Below are positions 24,518-33,398 of a stretch of 51,014 bases of DNA, in pieces. Numbering within the stretch: the first letter of the stretch is position 1; each line of letters opens with the position of its first letter. The notes beneath the pieces were generated by a model. That model saw only the letters and a program-made list of their open reading frames with translations. It did not search any database and was not told the DNA's origin. Made by a program: the position numbers and the translations under genes. Source of the DNA: Hymenobacter sp. IS2118 (lineage in GTDB: Bacteria; Bacteroidota; Bacteroidia; Cytophagales; Hymenobacteraceae); the NCBI RefSeq assembly GCF_000715495.1, contig NZ_JNLX01000175.1:1-51014 (forward strand), written 5' to 3'.

Positions 24518-27061
24518 GTGAAGGTTTGCATTGCCGAAAAGCCCAGCGTGGCCCGCGAAATTGCCAACGTGCTGGGCGCCACCCGCCGCATGGACGGCTA
24601 CTTTGAGGGCAACGGCTACCAGGTCACCTGGACGTTCGGGCACTTCTGCCAGCTTAAGGAGCCCGACGACTACCAGCCCGAATGGAAGCGCTGGAGCCTG
24701 CACAGCCTGCCCATGATTCCGGACTCGTTTGGCATCAAGCTCATGCGCCGCGACGAGGGCGTGGTGAAGCAGTTCCACACCATCCGGAAGCTGGTGGACG
24801 AGGCCGAGGAAGTGATAAACTGCGGCGATGCCGGGCAGGAAGGGGAGGTGATTCAGCGGTGGGTGCTGATGGAAGCCAAGTGCCGCAAGCCCGTGAAGCG
24901 CCTCTGGATTTCGTCGCTTACCGAGGAGGCCATCCGCCAGGGCTTCGCCAACCTGCGCGACGGTAAGGAGTTCGATAAGCTGTACCAGGCCGGCAAAAGC
25001 CGGGCCGTGGGCGACTGGCTGCTGGGTCTGAATGCCACCCGCCTGTTCACCCTCAAATACACCACCTACCAAGACAAGCAGCTGCTGAGCATCGGCCGGG
25101 TGCAAACGCCCACGCTGGCCCTGATAGTGGACCGCTGGCACGAAATTCAGAATTTCCGACCCGAGCCCTACTGGGTGCTACGCACCGAATACCGGGGCAC
25201 GATGTTCAGCCACATTGCCCCGCCCAAACAAGCCAAGGAGGCCGAAGACGCCCCCGATGAGAAGTCGCGGCTGCGGGCCCTGGGTTACTTCGTGACCGAA
25301 AAGGAAGCGCAAGAAGCACTTGAAGCGGTGCGGCCTGCACCACTGGTTATCACGGGCGTAGAAATTAAAAAAGGCCGGGAGTCGCCGCCCCGTTTGTTCG
25401 ACCTAACCTCGCTGCAGGTGCAGTGCAACAACCAGCTGGGCCTCTCGGCCGAGGACACGCTTAAGATTGTGCAGGGCCTGTACGAGAAGAAGGCAGTGAG
25501 CTATCCGCGGGTGGACACCACGTTTTTGCCCGACGACCAGTACCCGAAAATCCCCGGAATTCTGCGCGGCATCGGCTACGACAGCCTGACCGCGCCGCTG
25601 CTCGCCACCAAGATTCCGAAGACGCCCAAGGTGTTCAACAACGCTAAGGTGACCGACCACCACGCCATTATCCCGACCGGCGCGGCGGGCCCCGGCGGTG
25701 GTATGGAAAGCAGCGTGTACGACATTATCACGCGGCGTTTCATCGCGGCCTTTTACCCCGATTGCGAGGTGAGCAACACCACCGTGCTGGCCGAGGCCGC
25801 CGAGCGCCCGTTCCGGGTGCGCGGCCGGCAGATTCTTAGCCCCGGCTGGCGCGTGGTGTACGGCAACCCCGAGGAGCAGCAGGCGCCCACGCCGGCGCCC
25901 GCGCCCAACCAAAAGCCCGGCGGCGAGGAGGCCGAAGACGTGGTGAGCACCGTGCTGCCCAGCTTCGCGCAGGGCGAAAGCGGCCCCCACGTGCCACGCC
26001 TCGACAGCAAAACCACCCAGCCGCCCAAGGACTACACCGAAGCCAGCCTACTGCGCGGCATGGAAACCGCCGGCCGCAACATCGACGACGAGGAGCTGCG
26101 CCAGGCCATGAAGGAAAACGGCATCGGCCGCCCCAGCACCCGCGCCGCCATCATTGAAACACTGTTTAAGCGCAACTACATCCGGCGCGAGAAGAAGCGC
26201 CTGCTGCCCACGCCCACCGGCGTCGAGCTCATCGGCCTCATCCGTAATCCTACTCTAAAATCGGCGGAGCTCACCGGGCAGTGGGAGCAGAAGCTGCGCC
26301 AGATTGAGAAGGGCGAGCTGTCGTCGGAGCAGTTTCTGGCCGAGCTCAGCGACCTGGTGCGCGAGATGGTGCAGGAAGTAAAAACCGACGGCCGCGGCCG
26401 CATGGTAACTTCTTCTTCAGCTGGTAGCTCTCAGCCATTAGCTGTTAGCTCCGCTCAAGGAAAAGCTAACAGCCAGCAGCTAACAGCTAACAGCTCAGCC
26501 AAAGGCTTGGGCTACTGCCCGGTTTGTAAAACCGGCCACGTGCTGCGCGGCAAAACGGCCTTTGGCTGCGCCCGCTTCCGCGAGGGCTGCACGTTCCGGT
26601 TGCCGGCCGAGCTGCACGGTAAAAAGCTGAGCGACCCACAGGCTAAAGCCCTGCTAGCTAAGGGCCGAACGCCCGTCATGAAGGGTTTTGTGGGCGCTGA
26701 TGGCCAGAAGTTCGACGCCGCCATTGCCTTTGATGCGGCCTTTCAGCCCACATTGCAATTGGTGGCCGACCCCAAGCCCGGTGCCACCCCCGACTCGGGC
26801 CAGATTCCGTGCCCGGTATGCAAGCTGGGCACCATGCTCCGGGGCAAAGCCGCCTACGGCTGCTCGCGCTTCCGCGAAGACTGTCAGTTCCGGGTAGCCT
26901 TCGAGTGGGGCGGCAAAACCCTCACCGAAACGCAGCTTAAGCAGCTGCTGCGACGGGGTGAAACCAGCGTCATCAAAGGCTTCATCTCAGCCAAAACCGG
27001 CAACAAGTATGATGCGGCCCTTAAAGTGGAGGAGGGGCGCGTGGTGCCGGTATTTGGGTAG
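24518..27061 (+). CDS. topB: DNA topoisomerase III (type IA)
   Basis: The 847-residue product decatenates DNA. The Toprim domain begins KVCIAEKPSVAREIANVLGA with E7, and has CGDAGQEGE near 102-110. The catalytic tyrosine is Y329 in AVSYPRVDTTFLPDD. The type IA signature continues in MKENGIGRPSTRAAIIETLF. Two C-terminal repeats each carry a PVCK-x4-G-x4-GK-x2-GCxRFRExC pattern (about 664-745 and 765-845), likely DNA-binding zinc-type domains. The start is GTG 24518. An unusual linker at about 631-661 (Ser/Gln/Ala/Asn-rich) is encoded by AGCTAACAG-type tandem repeats that look like intergenic DNA. Confidence 0.95.
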   Translation: MKVCIAEKPSVAREIANVLGATRRMDGYFEGNGYQVTWTFGHFCQLKEPDDYQPEWKRWSLHSLPMIPDSFGIKLMRRDEGVVKQFHTIRKLVDEAEEVINCGDAGQEGEVIQRWVLMEAKCRKPVKRLWISSLTEEAIRQGFANLRDGKEFDKLYQAGKSRAVGDWLLGLNATRLFTLKYTTYQDKQLLSIGRVQTPTLALIVDRWHEIQNFRPEPYWVLRTEYRGTMFSHIAPPKQAKEAEDAPDEKSRLRALGYFVTEKEAQEALEAVRPAPLVITGVEIKKGRESPPRLFDLTSLQVQCNNQLGLSAEDTLKIVQGLYEKKAVSYPRVDTTFLPDDQYPKIPGILRGIGYDSLTAPLLATKIPKTPKVFNNAKVTDHHAIIPTGAAGPGGGMESSVYDIITRRFIAAFYPDCEVSNTTVLAEAAERPFRVRGRQILSPGWRVVYGNPEEQQAPTPAPAPNQKPGGEEAEDVVSTVLPSFAQGESGPHVPRLDSKTTQPPKDYTEASLLRGMETAGRNIDDEELRQAMKENGIGRPSTRAAIIETLFKRNYIRREKKRLLPTPTGVELIGLIRNPTLKSAELTGQWEQKLRQIEKGELSSEQFLAELSDLVREMVQEVKTDGRGRMVTSSSAGSSQPLAVSSAQGKANSQQLTANSSAKGLGYCPVCKTGHVLRGKTAFGCARFREGCTFRLPAELHGKKLSDPQAKALLAKGRTPVMKGFVGADGQKFDAAIAFDAAFQPTLQLVADPKPGATPDSGQIPCPVCKLGTMLRGKAAYGCSRFREDCQFRVAFEWGGKTLTETQLKQLLRRGETSVIKGFISAKTGNKYDAALKVEEGRVVPVFG

Positions 27062-27124
27062 GCTATTGAGCTTGTTAGAGCGGTTACCAAGTTCGTGTAC
27101 AGTTTTCGAAGGAATTCAAAATGA

Positions 27125-27159
27125 AGAATTAAAAAATCGATAGTTAGATTTTTAATTCT
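27125..27159. terminator. AT-rich hairpin between convergent genes
   Basis: AGAATTAAAAAATC (27125-27138) pairs with GATTTTTAATTCT (27147-27159) apart from one extra A. It lies between the convergent topB (+) and outer-membrane protein (-) genes and could end transcription from both sides. Confidence 0.55.
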
Positions 27160-27212
27160 GTTCGTTGCGGCGGAAACTGCTCTTGGTTCATCTAACAAAC
27201 TGTTGGGTAGCT

Positions 27213-28109
27213 CTACGGCTGCGGAGCGTGAGCCGCTGCTTGCAGCGGCAAGCGGTAGGCCGCTTGGATAGCGAGCCGTCCGTACGACGCAGAGCCAAAG
27301 GTGACGAAACCACTAGCCCGCCACTGGCTAGCCGCCGGTGCCATTTCCAGCCGCAGGTAACCAAAACCGGACTCTTCGCGCTTGAAATCAGCTGATTCGG
27401 GCTCGGTGACACCCAGTACCACGACAAACGGGCTGCGCGGGCCGAAGCCAGTACCAATGCCGGCCTGCCACGCGGGATTTGCCAACCCCAACAGCCCATT
27501 GGCACCGTATCCGCTTTCGACCAGCACCCAGTTACGCCACCCCAACCGGTACTGAAACGTGGGCACTGCCGTCACGGTGTCCACGACGGTGGAAGTAGCC
27601 ACGTAGCTCGCCCTTGAAGAGCCATAGTACCCCACCCGGCCCACCAACACGCCGAATCCGCCGCGCAACTGCCAGGTTTTGTTGGTCAGGCCCAATTCCA
27701 GGTGTGGATGTAGGGACCCCAGAGCAAGCCGGGCTCGTCGCCCGTCGCCAATTGTGAGTTGGTCGGCGGCGGCTAGCAGGTTGAGCCCGGCCAGCAAGCT
27801 CGTGGTACGACCACGGCTGGCGTGGTGATGCTCCCGCTCAAAGGCAACACCGAGGAGCACGCCATTGAATCGATGCTCCACGGGCTGGCCGGAGCGTGGT
27901 TTGCCAAAACCACCTAGTAAATCAATTTTAGGGCGGTAGTCGAGGGTGCTGTGTGCAAATCGGCCCGAAGTGTAGCCGCCACTAAGCAGTAGGAGGCTCC
28001 GCTTTTCTGCGTTGGCCGTGTGCGAGGCGCGAGTTTGCGCCTGCGCAATGCAAATTGCAAGGCCATAGAGTAATATCCCAAGCCCAATGGATGAAAGCCG
28101 ATGACTCAT
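27213..28109 (-). CDS. Hypothetical outer-membrane beta-barrel-like protein
   Basis: The 298-residue product has a signal peptide (MSHRLSSIGLGILLYGLAIC, cleaved near AQAQ). Alternating b-strand pattern then runs over most of its length with many aromatic/Gly turns (RLGWRNWVLVESGYGANGLL, SGFGYLRLEMAPAASQWRAS). It resembles small outer-membrane barrels of unknown role in Bacteroidota. The C-terminus LPLQAAAHAPQP lacks the usual terminal aromatic residue. Family not recognised. It is a single gene; the next minus-strand gene upstream is separated by a long-hairpin repeat. Confidence 0.65.
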   Translation of the reverse strand: MSHRLSSIGLGILLYGLAICIAQAQTRASHTANAEKRSLLLLSGGYTSGRFAHSTLDYRPKIDLLGGFGKPRSGQPVEHRFNGVLLGVAFEREHHHASRGRTTSLLAGLNLLAAADQLTIGDGRRARLALGSLHPHLELGLTNKTWQLRGGFGVLVGRVGYYGSSRASYVATSTVVDTVTAVPTFQYRLGWRNWVLVESGYGANGLLGLANPAWQAGIGTGFGPRSPFVVVLGVTEPESADFKREESGFGYLRLEMAPAASQWRASGFVTFGSASYGRLAIQAAYRLPLQAAAHAPQP

Positions 28110-28159
28110 GAAAATAGTTAGTAGACTTGTTCCCGAATAAGCAAAAAACGAAAAAACCC

Positions 28160-28253
28160 GTCATGCTGAGCGCAGCCGAAGTATCTCTACCGCAACAGTA
28201 ATCCAATCGACCCAACGAAGCGATAGAGATGCTTCGACTGCGCTCAGCATGAC
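28160..28253. repeat. Long-hairpin intergenic repeat, copy B
   Basis: Arms 28160-28189 and 28224-28253 match at 28 of 30 positions and begin GTCATGCTGAGCGCAGCCGA, the same end as copy A. The loop differs. It lies between two minus-strand genes. Confidence 0.75.
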
Positions 28254-28300
28254 CGCCAACTTTACGATTTCCTGTATTCAGGAACGAGTCTAGTGAATAA

Positions 28301-30157
28301 TCAGCGACTAAGCCGGTAGTTTAGCCGCATGCTGAAATTGTTGTGGCGGCCCAGGTCGGTGGCGTAGTACGGCTCGATGCTGACCCCGGACTTGCCCGGC
28401 AGCAGCAGCAGGGCACTCACAAATCCCAGGCTGGAAGTGGGTGAGTGCGGCGAGTGCGCATAGCCCACCTGCAGCCCCGAGCCGTTGCTGCTGCCTAGGC
28501 CCGACCCCAGGCTTAAGCGACTGGTATAGGCTCCCATCGCGTTTTCGGCCCCGTAGCACAAGTCCGCTTGCCCGTAGAGTACCGATGGTTTACCCATCCT
28601 TACCATCAATTCTGGCATGACAACCGTGCTGCTTCGGGTGTCATCCGTGTCAAAATAGGTGAAGTAACCCAATTGTCCCATGTGAACTCCCACGCGCAAC
28701 CGGTAGCTCCGCCAATCGTTCTCGCGTTGAAACTCCCGATAAACATGCACATCGACCAGCGTCTTGCGCAAAGTGGTGTCGCGGTCGGTAATAACCGTGT
28801 TGCTGTTGCCATCGGGGTCGGGCCGGAGCTGCATGTCGATGCGCTGCTGTCCGGCCCACACCCCGCCGCCCCAGATGCGTACCCTACCCGAAGGTTGCCT
28901 CGTTTCAATAGCCACTTCGCCGCCCGCCGCCCGCACCTGCTGCTGCAGCGCCAGGCGCTGCTGGCCGCTGCAGCCGCTGCTCTCACTAATGTAGCCTTCG
29001 GCCTCGTGGTAGTTGCTTAGCACGCCTCCGGTTAGCACGGTGGTGCGTTCCTGTTCTGTGGGCGGTGCCAGCTTGCCGGGGGCCGGTGCCTGAGCCGTGG
29101 TCAGCAGCACCAGGCCGGCTACGGCCAGGCTCAACGGCAGTCCCGCCAGGCGTAGACCCTGCACGCGAATCGTAGCCAGAAAAGCCCCGCTCTCAGCCAC
29201 TAACACCACGAGCAGCAGCGCCCGCACCACCAGTACCTCGGGCAACGTGAGGGCCTGCTGGCCCAGTAAGCCCGATAGGCCGAGTATGGTCACTGCCACA
29301 ATTACCGTGCGCGTCGGGCTCGCCACGGACCCAGCTGGGGTCGGTGCCAATGCGGCCAGCGCGTCCGGTCCGTACACGCGCCAGGCCCACACACCCAGCG
29401 CCAGTAGCGCCAGCGGCAACAGCAGCAATTGCAGCTCCGACCACTGCCCGCCCAGCACCGGATGCACGCTGCCCGCTACGGGCTCGCCCGCCGGGTCGCG
29501 CCAAAAGCTCAGCGCCACGCGGCCCAGCAGCAACAGGCCCGTTTGCAGCAGCAGCCACGAGCCCACCGGCCAGCGCCGCCGCCGCACCGCCAACAGCACC
29601 CCGCCCACCGCCGCGCACAACAGCAGCGCCAGCAGCTGCGTGGGGGCTACCGGCAGGCTGTGCGCCGCAGTGGCCGGCAGTAGCCCCGCCTGTACCTGCG
29701 TGGCCCACGGCAGCGTACCGGCCGCATAGGTAAGACCCCAAAAGCCAGTAGTAGGCTCCCCGAAACAGCACCCGGTAAGCACGCAGCCCAGGCACTGCAC
29801 CACCAGCGCCCCGCACAGCGGCAGGGCCAGTGCGTCGAGCACCGCCCGGCTCAGGCCCAGCCAGCGCCGTAGGGCTACGGCGGTAAGCACCGCAGCCAGG
29901 CTCCCACCCAAGATGGAGCGGGCCGTATCAGCCGGGGCGTCGGTGAAGAGGAGCGTAGCCCACTCGCCAATAGGGTGCGTAATTAGCTTGGCTCCAAGAA
30001 TAAGCGCAAGGCTGCTGGCTGCTACCAGCGCCAGCCACGGCCGCAGCGGGAAGCCGCGCCGCCAGCCTTCCCACAGCAGCAGCACCACGTTGGTGAGGGT
30101 GGCGAGCAGGTAAAAGGGCGTGTAAAAATCGTAGCCGTGAGCGTGGGGAATGGTCAT
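28301..30157 (-). CDS. Lgt-like polytopic membrane protein with a beta-rich C-terminal domain
   Basis: The 618-residue product has about ten membrane segments in residues 1-375. The N-terminal 260 resemble the prolipoprotein diacylglyceryl transferase fold: RSILGGSLAAV, QCLGCVLTGCCFGEP, PVAPTQLLALLLCAAVGG, GRVALSFWRDPAGE. The catalytic His and Arg positions of true Lgt are not evident. The last ~240 residues are soluble and b-rich (YISESSGCSGQQRLALQQQV, YRLRVGVHMGQLGYFTYFDT, YATDLGRHNNFSMRLNYRLS), like an outer-membrane barrel or b-sandwich. Joining such a domain to an inner-membrane transferase-like core is unusual. Substrate and role are unknown; I infer a lipid or lipoprotein modification-related protein. 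Confidence 0.65.
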   Translation of the reverse strand: MTIPHAHGYDFYTPFYLLATLTNVVLLLWEGWRRGFPLRPWLALVAASSLALILGAKLITHPIGEWATLLFTDAPADTARSILGGSLAAVLTAVALRRWLGLSRAVLDALALPLCGALVVQCLGCVLTGCCFGEPTTGFWGLTYAAGTLPWATQVQAGLLPATAAHSLPVAPTQLLALLLCAAVGGVLLAVRRRRWPVGSWLLLQTGLLLLGRVALSFWRDPAGEPVAGSVHPVLGGQWSELQLLLLPLALLALGVWAWRVYGPDALAALAPTPAGSVASPTRTVIVAVTILGLSGLLGQQALTLPEVLVVRALLLVVLVAESGAFLATIRVQGLRLAGLPLSLAVAGLVLLTTAQAPAPGKLAPPTEQERTTVLTGGVLSNYHEAEGYISESSGCSGQQRLALQQQVRAAGGEVAIETRQPSGRVRIWGGGVWAGQQRIDMQLRPDPDGNSNTVITDRDTTLRKTLVDVHVYREFQRENDWRSYRLRVGVHMGQLGYFTYFDTDDTRSSTVVMPELMVRMGKPSVLYGQADLCYGAENAMGAYTSRLSLGSGLGSSNGSGLQVGYAHSPHSPTSSLGFVSALLLLPGKSGVSIEPYYATDLGRHNNFSMRLNYRLSR

Positions 30158-30342
30158 TGGCGAGGCATTGAGCTACGGTGAGAAAGGAGTGCCCAAATCT
30201 AGACGCTTAAACCACCACGCTACAAAACTGCTTTTAGCTCTGCCCGACTTTAAAAAAGCTGCATGTTGCTTCTAATAAACTGGTTCATTATGGTTTGCCT
30301 AGAAATAATTAGACATTACAGCTTGGGCCTACAAATCTTGCT

Positions 30343-31842
30343 TTAATGGGCCAAGCCGGATTCCCGGCCTTCCGCCTCAGTCATAGCTTCGTATTGAATC
30401 AGGTTTTTCACCATGCCCTTGAAGATGATGCCGTGAAACGGGAGCACGGCGTACCAGTACAGCCGCCCGGCCAGGCCGCGGGGACGGTAGGCGGCGAGCT
30501 GCTCTACTGCGTGCCCGCCACCGGGCTGGTCCACGATGCGGAACTGCAGCCAGGCCTCGCCGGGTAGCTTCATCTCGGCGTAGAGCAGCAGGCGCTGGCT
30601 GGCTTTATCGGCCACCAGCACGCGCCAGAAATCCAGTGGGTCGCCGGCGCGAAGGCGCGAAGGGGAGCGGCGGCCGCGGCGCAGCCCCACCCCGCCCACG
30701 GCCTTGTCCATGAGCCCGCGCAGGCGCCAGAGCCAGTCGGTTTTGTACCAGCCCCGGTCGCCGCCGATGCGCCAGATGTTGTCGAGTACCTCCGCCGCTG
30801 GCCGCTGGAAGGGCATGAGCTGCCGGTCGAAGAACATGCCGTTCTTGGGAATCTGGATGGCGTCCATGTAGTTTTGGCGCATGGTGCCGGAACTCAGGGC
30901 GTCGCTCCAGCTGCTCACTACTTCGTTCTGCTCGATGCGGGTGAAGGCCAGCGCCAGCGCGGCGCGGTAGCCCATGCACTCGTGCGGAATCACACCGCTG
31001 ATGCTCTTGGCCGGGTCGCACACGGTGTCGTTTTTGAGGCTCTCGACCAGGCTCTGGGCCAGCGAAAACGTGGTGCTCGTGACTAGGTACAGCCACCACG
31101 ACGAGAGGCGCGGGGTGAGCACGGGCACGGTCACAATCCACCGCTTGTAGCCCCGCTCGGCGGCCAGGCCCAGCAGCATCTGACGGTAGGTCAGCACGTC
31201 GGGCCCGCCCACGTCGAAGGCCTGGCCCAGGCAGTCGGCGTTATCCAAAACCGACATCAAGTAAAACATGATGTCGCGGATGCCAATGGGTTGGCAACGT
31301 GAGTTCAACCACTTCGGCGTGACCATCACTGGCAGCTTCTCGACTAGGTCCCGGATAATCTCAAATGAGGCCGAGCCCGAGCCGATGATGATGCTGGCGC
31401 GCAGCACCGTGAGCTGGGCACTAGTGGCTTGGTCCAGCACGTTTTCCACGGCCCGGCGTGAGCGCAGGTGGACGCTCAGGCCTTGGTCATTGGCAATGCC
31501 GGAGAGGTAGATGACTTGCCGCGCGGCGGTCGTGTTGAGGTACTGGGTGAAGTTGTGCGCCGACTGCTGCTCCAGGGTGAAGAAGTTTTCGCCGTGCCCG
31601 CTCATGGAGTGCACCAAGTAGTAGGCGGCGTCGATGTCGGTGGGCAGGTGTTTGAGGGTGGCGGGCCGCAACAGGTCACCTTTGGCCACTTGCACGCGGG
31701 CCCGCAGCGCTTCGGGTACCGAGTCGGGCAGGGAGAAGCGGCGCGGGTCGCGCACGAGGCACACCACGTCGTGGTCGGCGGCCAGCAGCGGCAGCAGGCG
31801 CTGTCCGATGTAACCGGTTGCGCCGGTGAGGAGAATTTTCAT
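30343..31842 (-). CDS. SDR-family NAD(P)-binding protein with DUF2867 C-terminal domain
   Basis: The 499-residue product has an atypical short-chain dehydrogenase Rossmann domain starting MKILLTGATGYIGQRLLPLL (GxxGxxG at 7-13). HLPTDIDAAYYLVHSMSGHG and VIYLSGIAND follow, typical of NmrA-like and epimerase-like SDRs. From about residue 290 it continues into a DUF2867 domain (GGDRGWYKTDWLWRLRGLMD, LLYAEMKLPGEAWLQFRIVD). This two-domain layout is a known SDR/DUF2867 class without an assigned reaction. It is divergent from the DUF2911 gene, with 123 nt between their starts. Confidence 0.87.
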   Translation of the reverse strand: MKILLTGATGYIGQRLLPLLAADHDVVCLVRDPRRFSLPDSVPEALRARVQVAKGDLLRPATLKHLPTDIDAAYYLVHSMSGHGENFFTLEQQSAHNFTQYLNTTAARQVIYLSGIANDQGLSVHLRSRRAVENVLDQATSAQLTVLRASIIIGSGSASFEIIRDLVEKLPVMVTPKWLNSRCQPIGIRDIMFYLMSVLDNADCLGQAFDVGGPDVLTYRQMLLGLAAERGYKRWIVTVPVLTPRLSSWWLYLVTSTTFSLAQSLVESLKNDTVCDPAKSISGVIPHECMGYRAALALAFTRIEQNEVVSSWSDALSSGTMRQNYMDAIQIPKNGMFFDRQLMPFQRPAAEVLDNIWRIGGDRGWYKTDWLWRLRGLMDKAVGGVGLRRGRRSPSRLRAGDPLDFWRVLVADKASQRLLLYAEMKLPGEAWLQFRIVDQPGGGHAVEQLAAYRPRGLAGRLYWYAVLPFHGIIFKGMVKNLIQYEAMTEAEGRESGLAH

Positions 31843-31965
31843 GCGGCGAAGAAGTTAACGGCGCGAGCAGGTAGCCGTTCTATCTGAACGTCTGAAGCAT
31901 GGTCTTGTTTCGGACTCCCCCAATGCGGGCTCGGCAATCGCTGCATCCTCAGCATCTTTGCACCT

Positions 31966-32826
31966 ATGAAACACACGTTTGCACTGCTCGCCACTGGCTT
32001 GCTGCTGGCTTCTGCCGCTCAGGCCCAAACCAAGCTCACGGTGCCGCCGCTGAGCCCGGCCACGCACATCCGCCAGGATTTCTCCACCTCCTTCATCGAC
32101 CTTACGTATTCGCGGCCCTCCCTGCGAGGGCGGGAGGCCTTCGGTAAGCTCGTGCCCAACGGCACCGTGTGGCGCACCGGCGCCAACACCGTGACCAAAG
32201 TGCGCTTCGGCGAGGAAGTCAAAATTGGTGACCAGGCCGTGCCCGCCGGGGCCTACGCCCTGTTGGCCATCCCCGATGCCAAAGAGTGGACCTTCATCCT
32301 GAACCGCGACACCGCGCAGTGGGGCACCTACGCCTACAAACCGGACCTCGACGTGCTGCGGGTGAAGGCGAAGCCCACCAAGCTGGCCGCTCCTCAGGAA
32401 ACCATGTCGCTGACCGTGGAAAACATCCGCCCCGCCTCCGCCGACCTCGTGGTGAGCTGGGACCGCACCCAAGTGGCGCTGCCCATCACCGCCGACCCCG
32501 ACCGAATTGTGATGGCCCAGATTCAGGAGGCCATGAAAGGCGAGAAGAAGCCCTACATGATGGCCGTGCAGTATTACTACAACGCCGGCAAGGACCTGAC
32601 GCCCGCCCTGGGCTGGCTCAGCGAGTACATCGCCGCCAATCCGGCCCGCTGCGACGGCTACTACTGGCGCGGCAAGCTGCTGCAAAAGCAGGGCAACAAT
32701 AAAGACGCCATCGCCGCCGCCAACAAGTCGCTGGAGCTACTGAGTGACCAAAAGAACGCCGTGGTGAAAGCCGAATACACGCGCTTGAACCAAGCGGTAC
32801 TGGCCGCTGCTGGCGGAAAGAAGTAG
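31966..32826 (+). CDS. DUF2911 secreted protein with a TPR-like C-terminus
   Basis: The 286-residue product has a signal peptide (MKHTFALLATGLLLASAAQA). The DUF2911 domain follows (about 22-180; IDLTYSRPSLRGREAFGKLV, PNGTVWRTGANTVTKVRFGE, WTFILNRDTAQWGTYAYKPD). The C-terminal ~90 residues (DLTPALGWLSEYIAANPARC, KLLQKQGNNKDAIAAANKSL) look like one or two tetratricopeptide repeats. The family is common in Bacteroidota and periplasmic, with unknown function. CATCTTTG, one base from the -7 consensus, ends 5 nt before the ATG, so the mRNA may be leaderless or nearly so. A terminator follows the stop. Confidence 0.87.
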   Translation: MKHTFALLATGLLLASAAQAQTKLTVPPLSPATHIRQDFSTSFIDLTYSRPSLRGREAFGKLVPNGTVWRTGANTVTKVRFGEEVKIGDQAVPAGAYALLAIPDAKEWTFILNRDTAQWGTYAYKPDLDVLRVKAKPTKLAAPQETMSLTVENIRPASADLVVSWDRTQVALPITADPDRIVMAQIQEAMKGEKKPYMMAVQYYYNAGKDLTPALGWLSEYIAANPARCDGYYWRGKLLQKQGNNKDAIAAANKSLELLSDQKNAVVKAEYTRLNQAVLAAAGGKK

Positions 32827-32846
32827 GATTTTTAGCAAGTAAGTAG

Positions 32847-32882
32847 AAAAGGCTCCGCTCTTATTTGAGCGGAGCCTTTTTT
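32847..32882 (+). terminator. Rho-independent terminator after the DUF2911 gene
   Basis: AAAAGGCTCCGCTC (32847-32860) and GAGCGGAGCCTTTT (32867-32880) form a 14-bp stem with loop TTATTT, followed by more T. The A-rich left side lets it serve the convergent lipoprotein gene as well. Confidence 0.88.
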
Positions 32883-32926
32883 GCTTGCTTGACGGCTATC
32901 CCAAAGTCGCGTTGGGAACCGGCTTG

Positions 32927-33316
32927 TTACTGCTTGGTCAGGCGGTAAATGTCTCTTTCGCCGTTCCTTTGCTTTGAAATTATCACCAAATTGTTCTTGG
33001 CGCTAAACTCGTATTCACCGCTCAGGATGAGCGTCCCGTCAAAATCCGTTGTCCAAGGGCAGCCATTCGTAAACGTTATTTGCTCGTTACTGGTCACCGT
33101 GTAAGTACCTGAGCACAGGGCCGGATATTTGGTTATTTGGCTGGTACCGCTCCATTCGCCAGCCGAAAAAACTAGGCTCACCTGTGCCACCGGCCCGCCG
33201 GGCTCCCGCTGGAAGGTGCCCGTATAAGTGCCATCCAAGGTAGGAGCGGGAGCTGATTTCTTGCAGCCAGCTGCCAGCAGCAAAAGGAGAAACGCGGAAA
33301 TGAGTAAGTAGCGCAT
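32927..33316 (-). CDS. Small hypothetical lipoprotein
   Basis: The 129-residue product starts MRYLLISAFLLLLLAAGCKK, a lipobox with Cys18 followed by KK. The mature part is b-rich with strands like GTYTGTFQREPGGPVAQVSL, WSGTSQITKY and GTLILSGEYEFSAKNNLVII, and two more cysteines (CSGTYT, NGCPW). It resembles lipocalin-like or DUF-type small lipoproteins of Bacteroidota; I cannot name the family. It is expected to be attached to the outer or inner membrane. Confidence 0.75.
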   Translation of the reverse strand: MRYLLISAFLLLLLAAGCKKSAPAPTLDGTYTGTFQREPGGPVAQVSLVFSAGEWSGTSQITKYPALCSGTYTVTSNEQITFTNGCPWTTDFDGTLILSGEYEFSAKNNLVIISKQRNGERDIYRLTKQ

Positions 33317-33398
33317 GACTGAAAAAGGAGTTCGCAGTCATGACCCGCGAGCTACCGGTATGGTTGCGTGAGCCATTCAGCACTTTCTCAAGAAGTGC

